Source: Dictyobacter kobayashii (GTDB lineage: Bacteria > Chloroflexota > Ktedonobacteria > Ktedonobacterales > Ktedonobacteraceae). Taken from it: a stretch of DNA of 64,000 nt. Below are positions 43,191-52,819 of this stretch, piece by piece (position 1 is the first letter of the stretch; each line of letters opens with the position of its first letter). The DNA lies in contig NZ_BIFS01000002.1 in assembly GCF_003967555.1 (NCBI RefSeq), positions 2,418,001-2,482,000 on the forward strand, read 5' to 3'. The notes under the pieces were generated by a model. That model was not told the origin of the DNA, did no database searches, and saw only the letters and a program-made list of their open reading frames with translations. Position numbers and translations under genes: made by a program.

Positions 43191-45698
43191 TTAGAGGCGG
43201 CCGGGCCACCAGTTCCATTTTCCGAGCAGGAGGACGAGGCCGGGGACGAGCAGGCCGCGCACCACGAAGGTGTCGAGCAGGATGCCAACGGCGACACAGG
43301 CTCCAAGCTGGAAGAGGATGTTTAAGGGTAGAGTCATCAGGACCGCGAAGGTGCCGGCCAGGATGAGTCCGGCGGAGGTGATGACGCCACCGGTGCGTGA
43401 GACGGCGTAGGGTACACCTTTTTCGATACCACGCCGCTTGGCTTCTTCACGGACACGCGACATCAGGAAGATGGTGTAGTCCGCGCCCAGGGCAACGAGG
43501 AAGATGAAGGTGTAGAGCGGGATGGCGTAGTTGAAGCCGTCCTGGCCTTCGACGCGTTCGAAGAAGAAGGCGCAGATGCCGATGGAGGCCAGGAAGTTGA
43601 GCGTGACGGCCGCCAGCAGGTAGAGTGGGGCGATCAGGCTGCGCAGCAACAGGGCAAGGACGATACCGACCAGCAGGATGACCGCCGGTACGACCAGGTA
43701 GGTGTCGTGCTGGTTATAACCCAGGGTATCCGATAACTGGGATGTTTGTCCCGCCAGGTACAGGGTGGCACTCGGGCCGTTCCCGTTGGGAAAGTTGGCG
43801 CTGAGCGCTTTGTTCAGGGTATCGCGCAGCGGCGCAATGTTGTTGATGGCGGTCAGCGAATATGGATCATCCTTGAGCACGACCGAGAGCTCGAAGGTGC
43901 TATTGTCCTGCGACATATATTGTGTGCTGGCCGCGAATGCTCCAATCGTCGCGAGCTGCTCCGGTGTGTAGGCAGGAGGCTGACCGGTGATCGGAGGTTT
44001 GCCGTTGGTGGGTGGCTGGCCGGCGACTGGTGGCTTACCTGTTGAAGGCTGGCCGGTAACAGGAGGTTTGCCGCTGGTGGTCGGGGGTTGTCCTGTGCCG
44101 GTTGACTTGCTGCCGGTGGGCGGCTGGGTTGTGATCGATGGTTGCTTGCCCGAGCGGATCGCATCCCGGAGCTGCGCAGGCAGGGCATCGATGGCGCTCT
44201 GGAGTTTCAGTGGATCAACCAGGGTGCCTTTGCCGGTTGGGCGGGTTGGACCCTGGACCTGGGCGACTCCAGTAGCTTTCTGGGCGGCCACGGTTACGGC
44301 GTCGATCTGTGCCAGGTGCTTATACGCATTGGCGTCGGAGCCGCTCAACTTGACCAGGACCGTGGTGGGGGCCAGCGTGCCGGCCGGGAAGTGCTTCTGC
44401 AAGATGTTGTAGCCGGTGCTGGAATCGGTCACCTCTCTAAAAGAGGTCAGGAAGTTAAAGGTCGGGACCGAGCCGATATTGCCGAGGGCCAGGATGATGA
44501 GGAAGATGGTGCTTCCCACCACGGCCACCACGCGGTGTCTGGCGGTCCATAGTCCCAGGCGCCCCCAGAAGCCTTTGAGGTCTCCTTCGGCATCTTGTTG
44601 TTGAATGGTCGGATCATACTTGGGCACAAAGGGCCAGTAGGCGGCGCGACCAAGCCAGACGAGCAGGGCGGGGACCAGGGTCAGTCCGGCCAGTAGCATG
44701 ACGAAGATGGCGATGATCAGGGCTGGCCCCAGGCTGTAATAGAGGCCGATGAATGTAAAGAGCAGGGTCATCAGGCCGAGGATGACCGTGCCGGCGCTGG
44801 AGGTAATGGCCTCGCCGACCGCACGCATCGTGTTGCGCATCGCTTCGTGTTTGTCCTGGGTGTGCGCCAGTTCTTCGCGGAAGCGCGAGGCGATAAAGAT
44901 ACAGTAATCGGTGCCCGCGCCAAAGAGCAGCACGGTCATAATCGAGGTTGCCTGCTGGCTGATGCCCACGGCACCACTCTTGCCGACAAAACCAAGCAAG
45001 GCATCAATGATCTGTAAGGCCCAGCCCACGCCGATCAAGGGCAGGAAGGCCAGGATTGGTGAACGATAGAGCAGGATCAGTAGCACCAGTACCAGTCCCA
45101 CCGTGGCCAGCAATAGTTTGACATCGACCGCACCAAAAATAAGTACCGTATCGGTGATGACACCGGCCGGCCCGGTCACATGGGCCTCGACGGAGGTATT
45201 GCTGGTCGTGGTCTTCAGGTAGTCGCGCATCTTCTTCACGCTATCCTGAAATTGGGTGTCGGAGGAAGAGCCGGTCATATTTGCAATGATCGTCATGGTC
45301 TTGTTATCTTGCGAGACCAGCTGACTGGCGGCTTGCGGCACCGTATAGATCGAAAGGACCTTATCTACCGATGCTGGTTTCTGGCTCGATCCCAGCCAGT
45401 CGCTAACTTTCTTGATGGTCGCTTTATCATCGGCACTCAGACCTTTTTCGTCGGAGAATACCAGGATGGCTGGCGTGCCACGGCTGCCGGGAAACTTATC
45501 CAACTGTAGCCGCTGGGCGACCTGTGAGCCCGCGTTGGATGGTATATCCTGGGTCGAGCCGTTGTCATAGATATCGGCTAATTTAGGGGCCGTCACCACC
45601 AGTACGATGGCGATCAGCAACCAGACGATAATGGTGACAAACTTGCCACGCTTGCCGGTTGCGCTATCTGTAAGCCCGTGCAAGAGACGTGTAATCAT
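43191..45698 (-). CDS. MMPL-family RND transporter
   Basis: The 835-residue membrane exporter has two six-helix halves. Features are an N-terminal helix (IIVWLLIAIVLVV), a large periplasmic domain, FGAGTDYCIFIASRFREEL in half 1 and VALGADYTIFLMSRVREEA in half 2, the GxDY signature of MMPL proteins. The second periplasmic loop contains an unusual Gly/Pro/Thr-rich insert of about 60 residues with TGQPPT- and GKPP-type repeats. Such pumps export lipids or drugs. AGGAG lies before the ATG. The gene is divergent from kynA with shared operator boxes between. Confidence 0.9.
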   Translation of the reverse strand: MITRLLHGLTDSATGKRGKFVTIIVWLLIAIVLVVTAPKLADIYDNGSTQDIPSNAGSQVAQRLQLDKFPGSRGTPAILVFSDEKGLSADDKATIKKVSDWLGSSQKPASVDKVLSIYTVPQAASQLVSQDNKTMTIIANMTGSSSDTQFQDSVKKMRDYLKTTTSNTSVEAHVTGPAGVITDTVLIFGAVDVKLLLATVGLVLVLLILLYRSPILAFLPLIGVGWALQIIDALLGFVGKSGAVGISQQATSIMTVLLFGAGTDYCIFIASRFREELAHTQDKHEAMRNTMRAVGEAITSSAGTVILGLMTLLFTFIGLYYSLGPALIIAIFVMLLAGLTLVPALLVWLGRAAYWPFVPKYDPTIQQQDAEGDLKGFWGRLGLWTARHRVVAVVGSTIFLIILALGNIGSVPTFNFLTSFREVTDSSTGYNILQKHFPAGTLAPTTVLVKLSGSDANAYKHLAQIDAVTVAAQKATGVAQVQGPTRPTGKGTLVDPLKLQSAIDALPAQLRDAIRSGKQPSITTQPPTGSKSTGTGQPPTTSGKPPVTGQPSTGKPPVAGQPPTNGKPPITGQPPAYTPEQLATIGAFAASTQYMSQDNSTFELSVVLKDDPYSLTAINNIAPLRDTLNKALSANFPNGNGPSATLYLAGQTSQLSDTLGYNQHDTYLVVPAVILLVGIVLALLLRSLIAPLYLLAAVTLNFLASIGICAFFFERVEGQDGFNYAIPLYTFIFLVALGADYTIFLMSRVREEAKRRGIEKGVPYAVSRTGGVITSAGLILAGTFAVLMTLPLNILFQLGACVAVGILLDTFVVRGLLVPGLVLLLGKWNWWPGRL

Positions 45699-45760
45699 AC
45701 AAACTCCTGAGAAGAAGGCGCAGATCTTGATCTACAGATCTTCTCTTTGTGATGTGTTAC

Positions 45761-45774
45761 TTATCAAGTGATAA
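45761..45774. promoter_or_regulatory. Operator box 1 (near MMPL gene)
   Basis: TTATCAAGTGATAA, an imperfect 14-base palindrome, lies 63 bases upstream of the MMPL start. It is identical to box 3 and one base different from box 2. Confidence 0.65.
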
Positions 45775-45825
45775 TAATAAAAGAGAACGATTCCCTGTCC
45801 TATATCATATAAGACAGGGATGAAA

Positions 45826-45839
45826 TTATCAAGCGATAA
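45826..45839. promoter_or_regulatory. Operator box 2
   Basis: TTATCAAGCGATAA is the central of three boxes. Just to its left, TCCCTGTC and GACAGGGA (about 45792-45820) form a further inverted repeat. Confidence 0.6.
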
Positions 45840-45955
45840 CCAGAATGAGCTCGCTTGTGCTTGTCTTCTGTGTATAGGATGCTTGAGTTTGCCTGATCGG
45901 GTGCATGATTTTGAGGAAAATTCACAAAAAAGCCAGCAGGTTTTAAAAAATATAT

Positions 45956-46001
45956 TTATCAAGTGATAATTTATTGCAAAATCGTTTTCTCATTGTACAA
46001 T
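45956..46001 (+). promoter_or_regulatory. Operator box 3 and kynA promoter
   Basis: TTATCAAGTGATAA (45956-45969) directly precedes TTGCAA (45974-45979), which is spaced 16 bases from TACAAT (45996-46001). A bound regulator would touch the -35. The kynA start is 70 bases downstream. Confidence 0.6.
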
Positions 46002-46071
46002 ACATAGTACAAGAGCTATGCTATGCTGTTGTAGACTACAATGACGTACTGATAGAAAGAATGTATGTGCT

Positions 46072-46857
46072 ATGTCAAAAGCCCTCAATTATGCTAGCTA
46101 TCTCAGGGTTAATGAGTTATTGCAGTTGCAGACACCCAGGAGTAGCGGCCCGGAGCATGATGAACTGCTCTTTATTATTATCCACCAGGTTTACGAGCTC
46201 TGGTTTAAAGAGCTGCTGCATGAGATTGAGTATTTGCAGAGAATGCTCTATCAGAATGATGCGGCCCGCGCCTCCCATACCACGCGGCGTATCCTGGCCA
46301 TTCTTAAAACAGTGGTGGCGCAGCTCGATGTATTAGAGACCCTGACACCACTGGAATTTAACTCGTTTCGCGGATTTCTAGAATCAGCCAGTGGCTTTCA
46401 GTCGGCGCAATTTCGTGAACTGGAGTTTGCGCTGGGCTATAAGCGTGAAAATATATTGTCCCATTGTACTGATGATGAAGAGGCCCTGCAGCGGCTACGC
46501 ACGCGTTATGAGCAGCCGACGCTCTGGGATGCTTTCCTGCGGTATCTTGTTCTGAACGGTTATGCTGTACCCGAGGAACAACTGGGGCGTGACGTGACTC
46601 GTCCCATTCAACCCTCGCCCGAGCTGCAAGCGCTGCTGGTTGGGGCCTATCGCCAGAACGCCACGGTGAGCAACGTGTGTGAAAATCTGATTGATATTGA
46701 TGAAGGCCTGCAGGAATGGCGCTATCGACATGTGAAGATGGTTGAGCGCACAATCGGCATGAAGAGCGGTACCGGTGGCTCACCTGGAGCGGCCTACCTG
46801 GCGACCACGCTCAAGCCGTTCTTCCCGGATCTGTGGGCGATTCGCTCCCAATTTTAA
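46072..46857 (+). CDS. kynA: Tryptophan 2,3-dioxygenase
   Basis: Heme enzyme that opens the indole ring of tryptophan to give N-formylkynurenine. The 261-residue sequence shows LNYASYLRVNELLQLQ, HDELLFIIIHQVYELWFKEL, FNSFRGFLESASGFQSAQFR and the C-terminal RHVKMVERTIGMKSGTGGSPG that shapes the active site. It is followed by kynU after 32 bases. No arylformamidase gene is seen between them. Three operator boxes precede it. Confidence 0.94.
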   Translation: MSKALNYASYLRVNELLQLQTPRSSGPEHDELLFIIIHQVYELWFKELLHEIEYLQRMLYQNDAARASHTTRRILAILKTVVAQLDVLETLTPLEFNSFRGFLESASGFQSAQFRELEFALGYKRENILSHCTDDEEALQRLRTRYEQPTLWDAFLRYLVLNGYAVPEEQLGRDVTRPIQPSPELQALLVGAYRQNATVSNVCENLIDIDEGLQEWRYRHVKMVERTIGMKSGTGGSPGAAYLATTLKPFFPDLWAIRSQF

Positions 46858-46889
46858 GTAACGTCGGTATTAGTAGAATTGGTAAGTTT

Positions 46890-48156
46890 ATGACAATTTC
46901 AACTGATCTTGCCTATGCCGCCGAGCTGGACGCACAAGACCCCTGCGCCCATTTTCGCGAGCGTTTTCTGATTGATGATGACAACCTGATTTATATGGAT
47001 GGTAACTCGCTGGGCCGTCTGCCCCACGAGGCCGCGACACTGTCCACGGAACTGATCCTGCAGCAGTGGGGGAGCCGTCTGATACGGAGCTGGAATGAGG
47101 GCTGGTTTACGGCTCCTGAGCGCATCGGAGCTAAGATAGCTGAGCTGATCGGGGCGCAAGAGGATGAGGTGATTGTGGCCGATTCTACCTCGGTCAATCT
47201 CTTTAAGCTCGTTGTGGCGGCGCTGCGCCATCAGGCTGGCCGGCCCCAGATCCTGACCGACGACCTGAATTTCCCCTCCGATCTCTATATATTACAAGGC
47301 GCCATCGAGGTGCTGGACAAGCAACACCAGTTGCAGGTCGTATCTTCGGTTGACGGCATCTATGGTCCGGTGGCGGAGCTGCAGGCGCGCCTGAATGAGC
47401 AAACGGCCTTGCTGACCCTGTCACACACGGTCTTTAAGAGTGGATATATGTACGACATGGCTGCCCTGACGGCGGCAGCCCATGCCGCCGGCGCGCTGGT
47501 CCTGTGGGATCTCAGCCACTCGGTTGGCGCGGTACCGGTGGACCTGAACGGAGCCAATGTTGACCTGGCGATTGGTTGTACCTATAAATATCTTAATGGT
47601 GGACCGGGGGCGCCCGCCTTCCTCTACGTCAGACGGGACCTGCAGAAGCGGCTGTTCAATCCGCTCTCAGGCTGGATGGGGCAGCGCGACCTGTTTGGCT
47701 TTGACCTGAACTACCAGCCGGCCTCTGGCCTGCGCCACTTCCTGACCGGCACCCCGCCAGTCGTCTCGCTCTCCCTGATCGAGCCGGGAGTGGACCTGTT
47801 GTGCGAGGCGGGCATCGAGCTGCTGCGCGCGAAATCTGTGCGCCAGACCAGCTACCTGATCGACCTCTGGCAAGCTGAATTGGAGCCACTCGGCTTTACC
47901 CTGAAATCCCCACGCGAGCACGCTTACCGGGTTCACACATCTCCCTGGGACACGCCGAGGGACTGCGCATCGACCTGGCCCTGATCAACGACATGCATGT
48001 CCTGCCAGATTTTCGGGCCCCGACAATATCCGCCTGGGCATCACCCCGCTTTACACCACCTACCGTGACATACACCAGACGGTCCAGCGCCTCAAAAAGA
48101 TCGTAGTCGAGCGCCTCTACGAACAATATCCCACCGAGGCCCCCATCGTCACGTAA
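46890..48156 (+). CDS. kynU: Kynureninase (two frameshifts near the 3' end)
   Basis: PLP enzyme converting kynurenine to anthranilate and alanine. Landmarks: LIYMDGNSLGRLP, VADSTSVNLFKLV, SHTVFKSGYMYDM, LWDLSHSVGAVPVDL, the PLP lysine in GCTYKYLNGGPGAPAF, and GWMGQRDLFGFD. The frame breaks near 47930 (missing G) and 48017 (missing C). Corrected text continues HISLGHAEGLRIDLALINDM and ends near 48156, about 422 residues. It is operonic with kynA. The conserved text beyond the breaks argues for assembly error. Confidence 0.92.
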
Positions 48157-48164
48157 CATCACGC

Positions 48165-50339
48165 CTATGATTTTAAGATCACTTGTTTGATCTTTGCTTC
48201 GAGATAGGCGCAGAACTCCTGGGTGGTAGCGGGTTCTATGCCGAGAGGGGCGAAATCTCGTAGGCTGAAGAGGGCGTCTTGCAGGTAGTAGAGGGATTGG
48301 CAGTTGCGCACAAAGCGCTGAAAATGCTGCACAGCTTCGGCTGGGCGCTGCAGGAAGAGATTATAGAGGAAATGACCGATTGCCAATGCATCCTTATTGA
48401 GTCCGCTGGGTGCCAGTTGGAGGGCCTGGTGGACTGCCCTACGGGCCTGCTCCGGTTGTTCTAATTGCCATAATGCACAGGCATATGTATATTGACCGCC
48501 TGGTGATTGTGGTTTCAGTTCAATGGAGCGTTCAGCATCCTGCAAGGCTTCTTGATACTGTCCCAGCAAGCGATATATATGGGATCGATAGCCCAATGAC
48601 GATACATCATAACTATTGTAGTCCAACGCCTGCTGGAAGTCTTGCACGGCCTCATGGTATAGTCCCATTCTATAATGGATAATGCCACGCGCTCTGAAAC
48701 AGGCGGAATTCTGTGGCTTGAGTGCAATTGCCTGCTTGAGCTCTTCTAGCGCTTGTGGATAGCGTTCCAGGTCACAGTATAATTCGCCACATTGGATATG
48801 GATGGCAAATGTAAGCGATCCATTTAATTGTTTGGCATAGGCAAAGTCGTTCAGGGCCCGTTGATGCTGACCCTGCAGGTGATAGGTCATGGCGCGATAA
48901 GTGTAACCACCTTGATCTTCTGGCTGCAATTCAATCGCGCGGTTAGCAAGCTGCAAAGCTTCTGTATAGAGCCCCATTTCACGACAGAGGTTGGATTGCA
49001 AGAGGTAAGCATAAGCGGAAGCTGGGTCTAGCTGCTGGCCATGTTCCATATCGACCATGCTTTCCTCGTAGCGCTTCAGGTCGCGATAGATAATACCACG
49101 CGAGACATAATAACTGCTATGGTCAGGGGCAAATTCGATTGCTCGATTGATTGAGTTTAATGCTTCGGCATAGTTCAGGCAAGCGCACTGTACGTCGCTA
49201 AGGTTAGACCAGTATAGGCTATTGTTTGGCTCTAATTGCAGGGCTTGCTGGAGATCGGCGCTGGCGGCTGAATAGTTTTTGAGGGCTTTGTGTATCTCGC
49301 TCCGAATGGCGAAGTAGGATGCCTCTTGTTGCTCATGCATAATTGCTTGATCGGCATCGGCCAGTGCGAGCTGAAATTGCCCGGCTGTTTTATATATATA
49401 GGCCCGCTCGATTAAAGCCGGCACAAAATCTGGGAACCGCTGGATGAACGAGGTGAGATCATCGATGGCCAATTGATATTTCTCATAGAACCAGAGTAGA
49501 AGAGCGTGTGTTTTATATGCTGTGAAGATGATGTCGGGCGCCTCCATCTGATCTCCCATAGCGATAGCTCGCTGCGATTCTGTGTATGCGGCCTCAAACC
49601 TGGCTGCTGACTTATTGTTTATATCGACCATAAATCCTGTTGCCCGCGCACACTGCTCAAGAAATTGAAACATAGGTGTATGTAGCTTATCTTCTGCCCT
49701 GAATGTATCTTCTAGTACAGTTTTTGTTTCTGCAAAAGTATTGGAAGTAGCGCTGACCTGACTTTGTACCTGGAGCAATTTTATCTGGCTGAGCTGTGCG
49801 CCTACATGGGAATCTGAACGCAGGAAGAGTCCCCTGGCTTTCAATGCGGCACCCTCGGCCTCAGAGTTTTCGCCGCGTTTCAGATGCAATTCACTCTTCA
49901 AAAGAAGCAGGTCGGCGCTCCAGAGAGGTTGATTTATGCTGTCGAGCCAGCGCAGCCCTTCTAGTAGAACGTTCAAGATTACATTATCAGGGATGTTGGG
50001 TAATTTAGTTGCGCATGTTACAAATAGATAATAACCATTTTTGATCATGTATTGATTGTCTGGATTAAGGAGAGGTTGAAAATCGGGATCGCCAGCTATC
50101 TTGATCAACCACGAGCAGTGTCCCAGCGCTTCTATAAGATTGCCGCAATATATTTGTGCGTCGGCCAGTAAGTGATGGGCATTCATCTCGGCCATTGGAA
50201 GTCTCTCGTTTTGGCCGATCTCTAGTAGTTGTTCCGCTACAAGCACTTCATTTTGAAAGTCTCCCTGTTCCCACAAATTATGTGCCAGCTTAATTAATTG
50301 ATCGACCTGTTCTTGATGTTTAGTGCTATTATTCTGCAT
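48165..50339 (-). CDS. TPR-repeat protein, third gene of the Hsp90-like operon
   Basis: The 724-residue soluble protein has an N-terminal helical region of about 250 residues and some 11 tandem TPRs (for example YEESMVDMEHGQQLDPASAY). It has a conserved tail QHFQRFVRNCQSLYYLQDAL, then LRDFAPLGI. N-terminus, repeats and tail all parallel the upstream 820-residue protein, so the two are paralogues. It has no enzymatic motif. It starts 18 bases after the upstream gene, and AAAGGGAGA precedes the ATG. A scaffold or co-chaperone for the Hsp90-like protein is my inference. Confidence 0.78.
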   Translation of the reverse strand: MQNNSTKHQEQVDQLIKLAHNLWEQGDFQNEVLVAEQLLEIGQNERLPMAEMNAHHLLADAQIYCGNLIEALGHCSWLIKIAGDPDFQPLLNPDNQYMIKNGYYLFVTCATKLPNIPDNVILNVLLEGLRWLDSINQPLWSADLLLLKSELHLKRGENSEAEGAALKARGLFLRSDSHVGAQLSQIKLLQVQSQVSATSNTFAETKTVLEDTFRAEDKLHTPMFQFLEQCARATGFMVDINNKSAARFEAAYTESQRAIAMGDQMEAPDIIFTAYKTHALLLWFYEKYQLAIDDLTSFIQRFPDFVPALIERAYIYKTAGQFQLALADADQAIMHEQQEASYFAIRSEIHKALKNYSAASADLQQALQLEPNNSLYWSNLSDVQCACLNYAEALNSINRAIEFAPDHSSYYVSRGIIYRDLKRYEESMVDMEHGQQLDPASAYAYLLQSNLCREMGLYTEALQLANRAIELQPEDQGGYTYRAMTYHLQGQHQRALNDFAYAKQLNGSLTFAIHIQCGELYCDLERYPQALEELKQAIALKPQNSACFRARGIIHYRMGLYHEAVQDFQQALDYNSYDVSSLGYRSHIYRLLGQYQEALQDAERSIELKPQSPGGQYTYACALWQLEQPEQARRAVHQALQLAPSGLNKDALAIGHFLYNLFLQRPAEAVQHFQRFVRNCQSLYYLQDALFSLRDFAPLGIEPATTQEFCAYLEAKIKQVILKS

Positions 50340-50356
50340 AAATTTCTCCCTTTGCT

Positions 50357-52819
50357 CTATGCTTTGTTGCTCTGAGTATGCAAAGCTTTGATTTGTTGTT
50401 TTAGCCGCTGGCAGAAGATATTGATTGTGCGCTTCGCCAGGCCAAGGGAGGCGAACCCCCTGAGCAGGAAGAGGGTGTCCTGCAGAAAGTAGGCGGATTG
50501 ACAGTCGTCGAGAAATTGTTGGAAGTGGGCCAGGGCTTCAGTGATGCGGTTGGCGAAGAGGGTGAAGATGATCAGGCATTGGCTCTGCTCAAATGGGCGT
50601 TCGTCCTGATTGGCCAGCTCGATAGCCTGTTCGATATCCTGTTGCGCCCGCTCGGGTTGTCCCTGGGACCAGTAGATGGTGGCGCGGGTATAATAGATCC
50701 AGGCGTCATGCTGGTTGAGCTGCAGCGCTTGCTCGATGGCCTGATGGGCCTCGCTATAGCGGCTTAGCGTATGATAGATTTGAGCCTGGTGTAAAAAATT
50801 ATAATCTAGATATGGATGCAGCTGAATGGCTTTTTCGATATCCTCTAGTGCCTCTTGATAGCGTTGTTGATCACGTTTGAGGAGGCTACTTACCTGGTAG
50901 GCGATGTATTCTTGTGGGGCCAGGGTTTGTGCCTGCTGGATTGCTTCTAAGGCCAGGGGGTATTCTTCTATATATCGATAGAGCAAGGCACGATGGAGAT
51001 AGAGCGCGAAGCCAGATGGTGTCGGTTGAGACCAGGCCAGATCCTCTAGCGCCAACTTGAATCTCCCCATTCTATACGTGATTAATGCACGAATAATGCG
51101 GTGAGAATGCTCCGCAGGCTCGCGTTGTATGATTGCCTCTTGATCGCGTAAGGCTTCCGGCAAGCACTGGGCCTCCATGTAGATTAGCGCACGATGCTGC
51201 AAGCGATTAGTATTTGTAGGATCATCTTCGAGGGCGGCATTGATTACCTTTAACGCTTCCTGATAACGTCTCAGCTCTTTAAGTATTACGGCTTTACACA
51301 CATAAAAATTGTATTCGCCGGGTTCCAGTTCTAGTGCCCGATCGATACTCTCTAGCGCTAATGTAAGTTGACCAAGCGCGATATAGTGAGAGGACTGTAC
51401 AAAATAATTGAATCCGTAGCCAGGTTTTAAGCTAATCGCCTGCTGGCTATCCGCGAGTGCTTCTCGCAAGTATTTCTGGCTGCTATATATATATGATCGC
51501 AAAATCCAATAAGAGGAATTGGCAGGATCAAGGCGCAGTGCGCTTTGTACATCTGCCAATGCTTCCTGGTAGCGTTCCATATCGCGATACATGTTACTAC
51601 GCCTATAGTAGTAATGGGCCCTGTCAGGTCTCAGCACGATGGCCTGGTCTATGGCCTGTAAGGCTTTAGCCGGCTCTTTCATGGCCAGGTAGATCTCGCG
51701 GCGCTGCATTAAGTAGTCCGTATTGTTGGGCATCAGGGTGAGAGCCTGCTGGATATCGTTGAGTGCTTCCTGATAACGTTGTAGCAACAAAAGAGTCTCA
51801 GCGCGCTCGGCAAAGTAGTCTGCTTTCTGGCTATCCAGCTCAATGGCCTGGTTGATATCATTGAGGGCCAGCTGATATTGTTTGAGGTAGCGATAGAGCC
51901 TGGCTCGCTGGTATAAGGCCGAGGCGTCCTCAGGAAATTGTTGTAGAAAGGTATTAAAATTATCCAGGGCACGCTGATAGTTTTTATCCTTTTGGGCAAT
52001 TATACTTATTAACTGGTAAGCTCTCAACATAAAAGCGGGTGATTCTATGCGCGCGGCCAGTTGAATAGCTTTTTGCGCTGTGAGATACGCAGCGGCGAGC
52101 TGTCCTTCGAAGGTCTGGTTGAGAGCCGTGGCCTCCTGCGTGATGAATTGAGTGATCGTAGAGCGATAGCTATCTTTGTGCTCAGCGCGTTCGCTGAGAA
52201 AATTTTTCAAACTGGCACGATCGAGGCTGCTACCTGAAGAGAGCTGCTGCAGCATAAGCAAGGCTGTCTTGCAAGTATCGGCCAGGGCGGTTTTCTGATT
52301 CCGGAGTGCAATGGCCAGCGCTTTGGTCAGGGCAACCTCTGCCTCGGGCAAGCGCCGTTGCTCGAGTAACAGGTAGCCTTTGACATAATAGAGGCTGCCA
52401 CTTATATCTTCGCGCTGCCTGTCAGCCAGCCAGCGCAGCCCATTCTCTGTCATCTGCAAAGCATGGTCGAGAGGTATATGTGGCAGGTGAAATGCGCATT
52501 CCGCCAGCAATCCATAGGTCAGGGCGATGGTGTGCAGATTCATGTCTGCGAGCCGTGCTTGCTGGTCTGGATTTTGTGTCAGGTCGATAATCATGGCGCA
52601 GTATTTCAAGGCCTGCAGGTGCTGACCAGACTGGCTCAGCGCTTCAGCCAGGCTATACCAGGTCTCTATTCTCAGCGGCAGCTCCTGCGTATCTAGCAGT
52701 GTGCTTAGTGGCTCTAGCAGCGCGATCGCCGTTTGATATTGTCCATCCCTCATGAATTTCCAGGCCAGTATATTGGTCTGATATACCTCAGCTCGAGATG
52801 GCATGGCGGTATCCGGCAT
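50357..52819 (-). CDS. TPR-repeat protein, second gene of the Hsp90-like operon
   Basis: The 820-residue protein has an N-terminal helical region and some 14 TPRs of 34 residues with the canonical YQEALxDIQQAL pattern, then the tail LAHFQQFLDDCQSAYFLQDT and LRGFASLGLA shared with its downstream paralogue. Its ATG overlaps the TAA of the Hsp90-like gene by one base (TAATG), so translation is coupled and stoichiometric expression is likely. It has no signal peptide or membrane segment. Confidence 0.8.
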   Translation of the reverse strand: MPDTAMPSRAEVYQTNILAWKFMRDGQYQTAIALLEPLSTLLDTQELPLRIETWYSLAEALSQSGQHLQALKYCAMIIDLTQNPDQQARLADMNLHTIALTYGLLAECAFHLPHIPLDHALQMTENGLRWLADRQREDISGSLYYVKGYLLLEQRRLPEAEVALTKALAIALRNQKTALADTCKTALLMLQQLSSGSSLDRASLKNFLSERAEHKDSYRSTITQFITQEATALNQTFEGQLAAAYLTAQKAIQLAARIESPAFMLRAYQLISIIAQKDKNYQRALDNFNTFLQQFPEDASALYQRARLYRYLKQYQLALNDINQAIELDSQKADYFAERAETLLLLQRYQEALNDIQQALTLMPNNTDYLMQRREIYLAMKEPAKALQAIDQAIVLRPDRAHYYYRRSNMYRDMERYQEALADVQSALRLDPANSSYWILRSYIYSSQKYLREALADSQQAISLKPGYGFNYFVQSSHYIALGQLTLALESIDRALELEPGEYNFYVCKAVILKELRRYQEALKVINAALEDDPTNTNRLQHRALIYMEAQCLPEALRDQEAIIQREPAEHSHRIIRALITYRMGRFKLALEDLAWSQPTPSGFALYLHRALLYRYIEEYPLALEAIQQAQTLAPQEYIAYQVSSLLKRDQQRYQEALEDIEKAIQLHPYLDYNFLHQAQIYHTLSRYSEAHQAIEQALQLNQHDAWIYYTRATIYWSQGQPERAQQDIEQAIELANQDERPFEQSQCLIIFTLFANRITEALAHFQQFLDDCQSAYFLQDTLFLLRGFASLGLAKRTINIFCQRLKQQIKALHTQSNKA

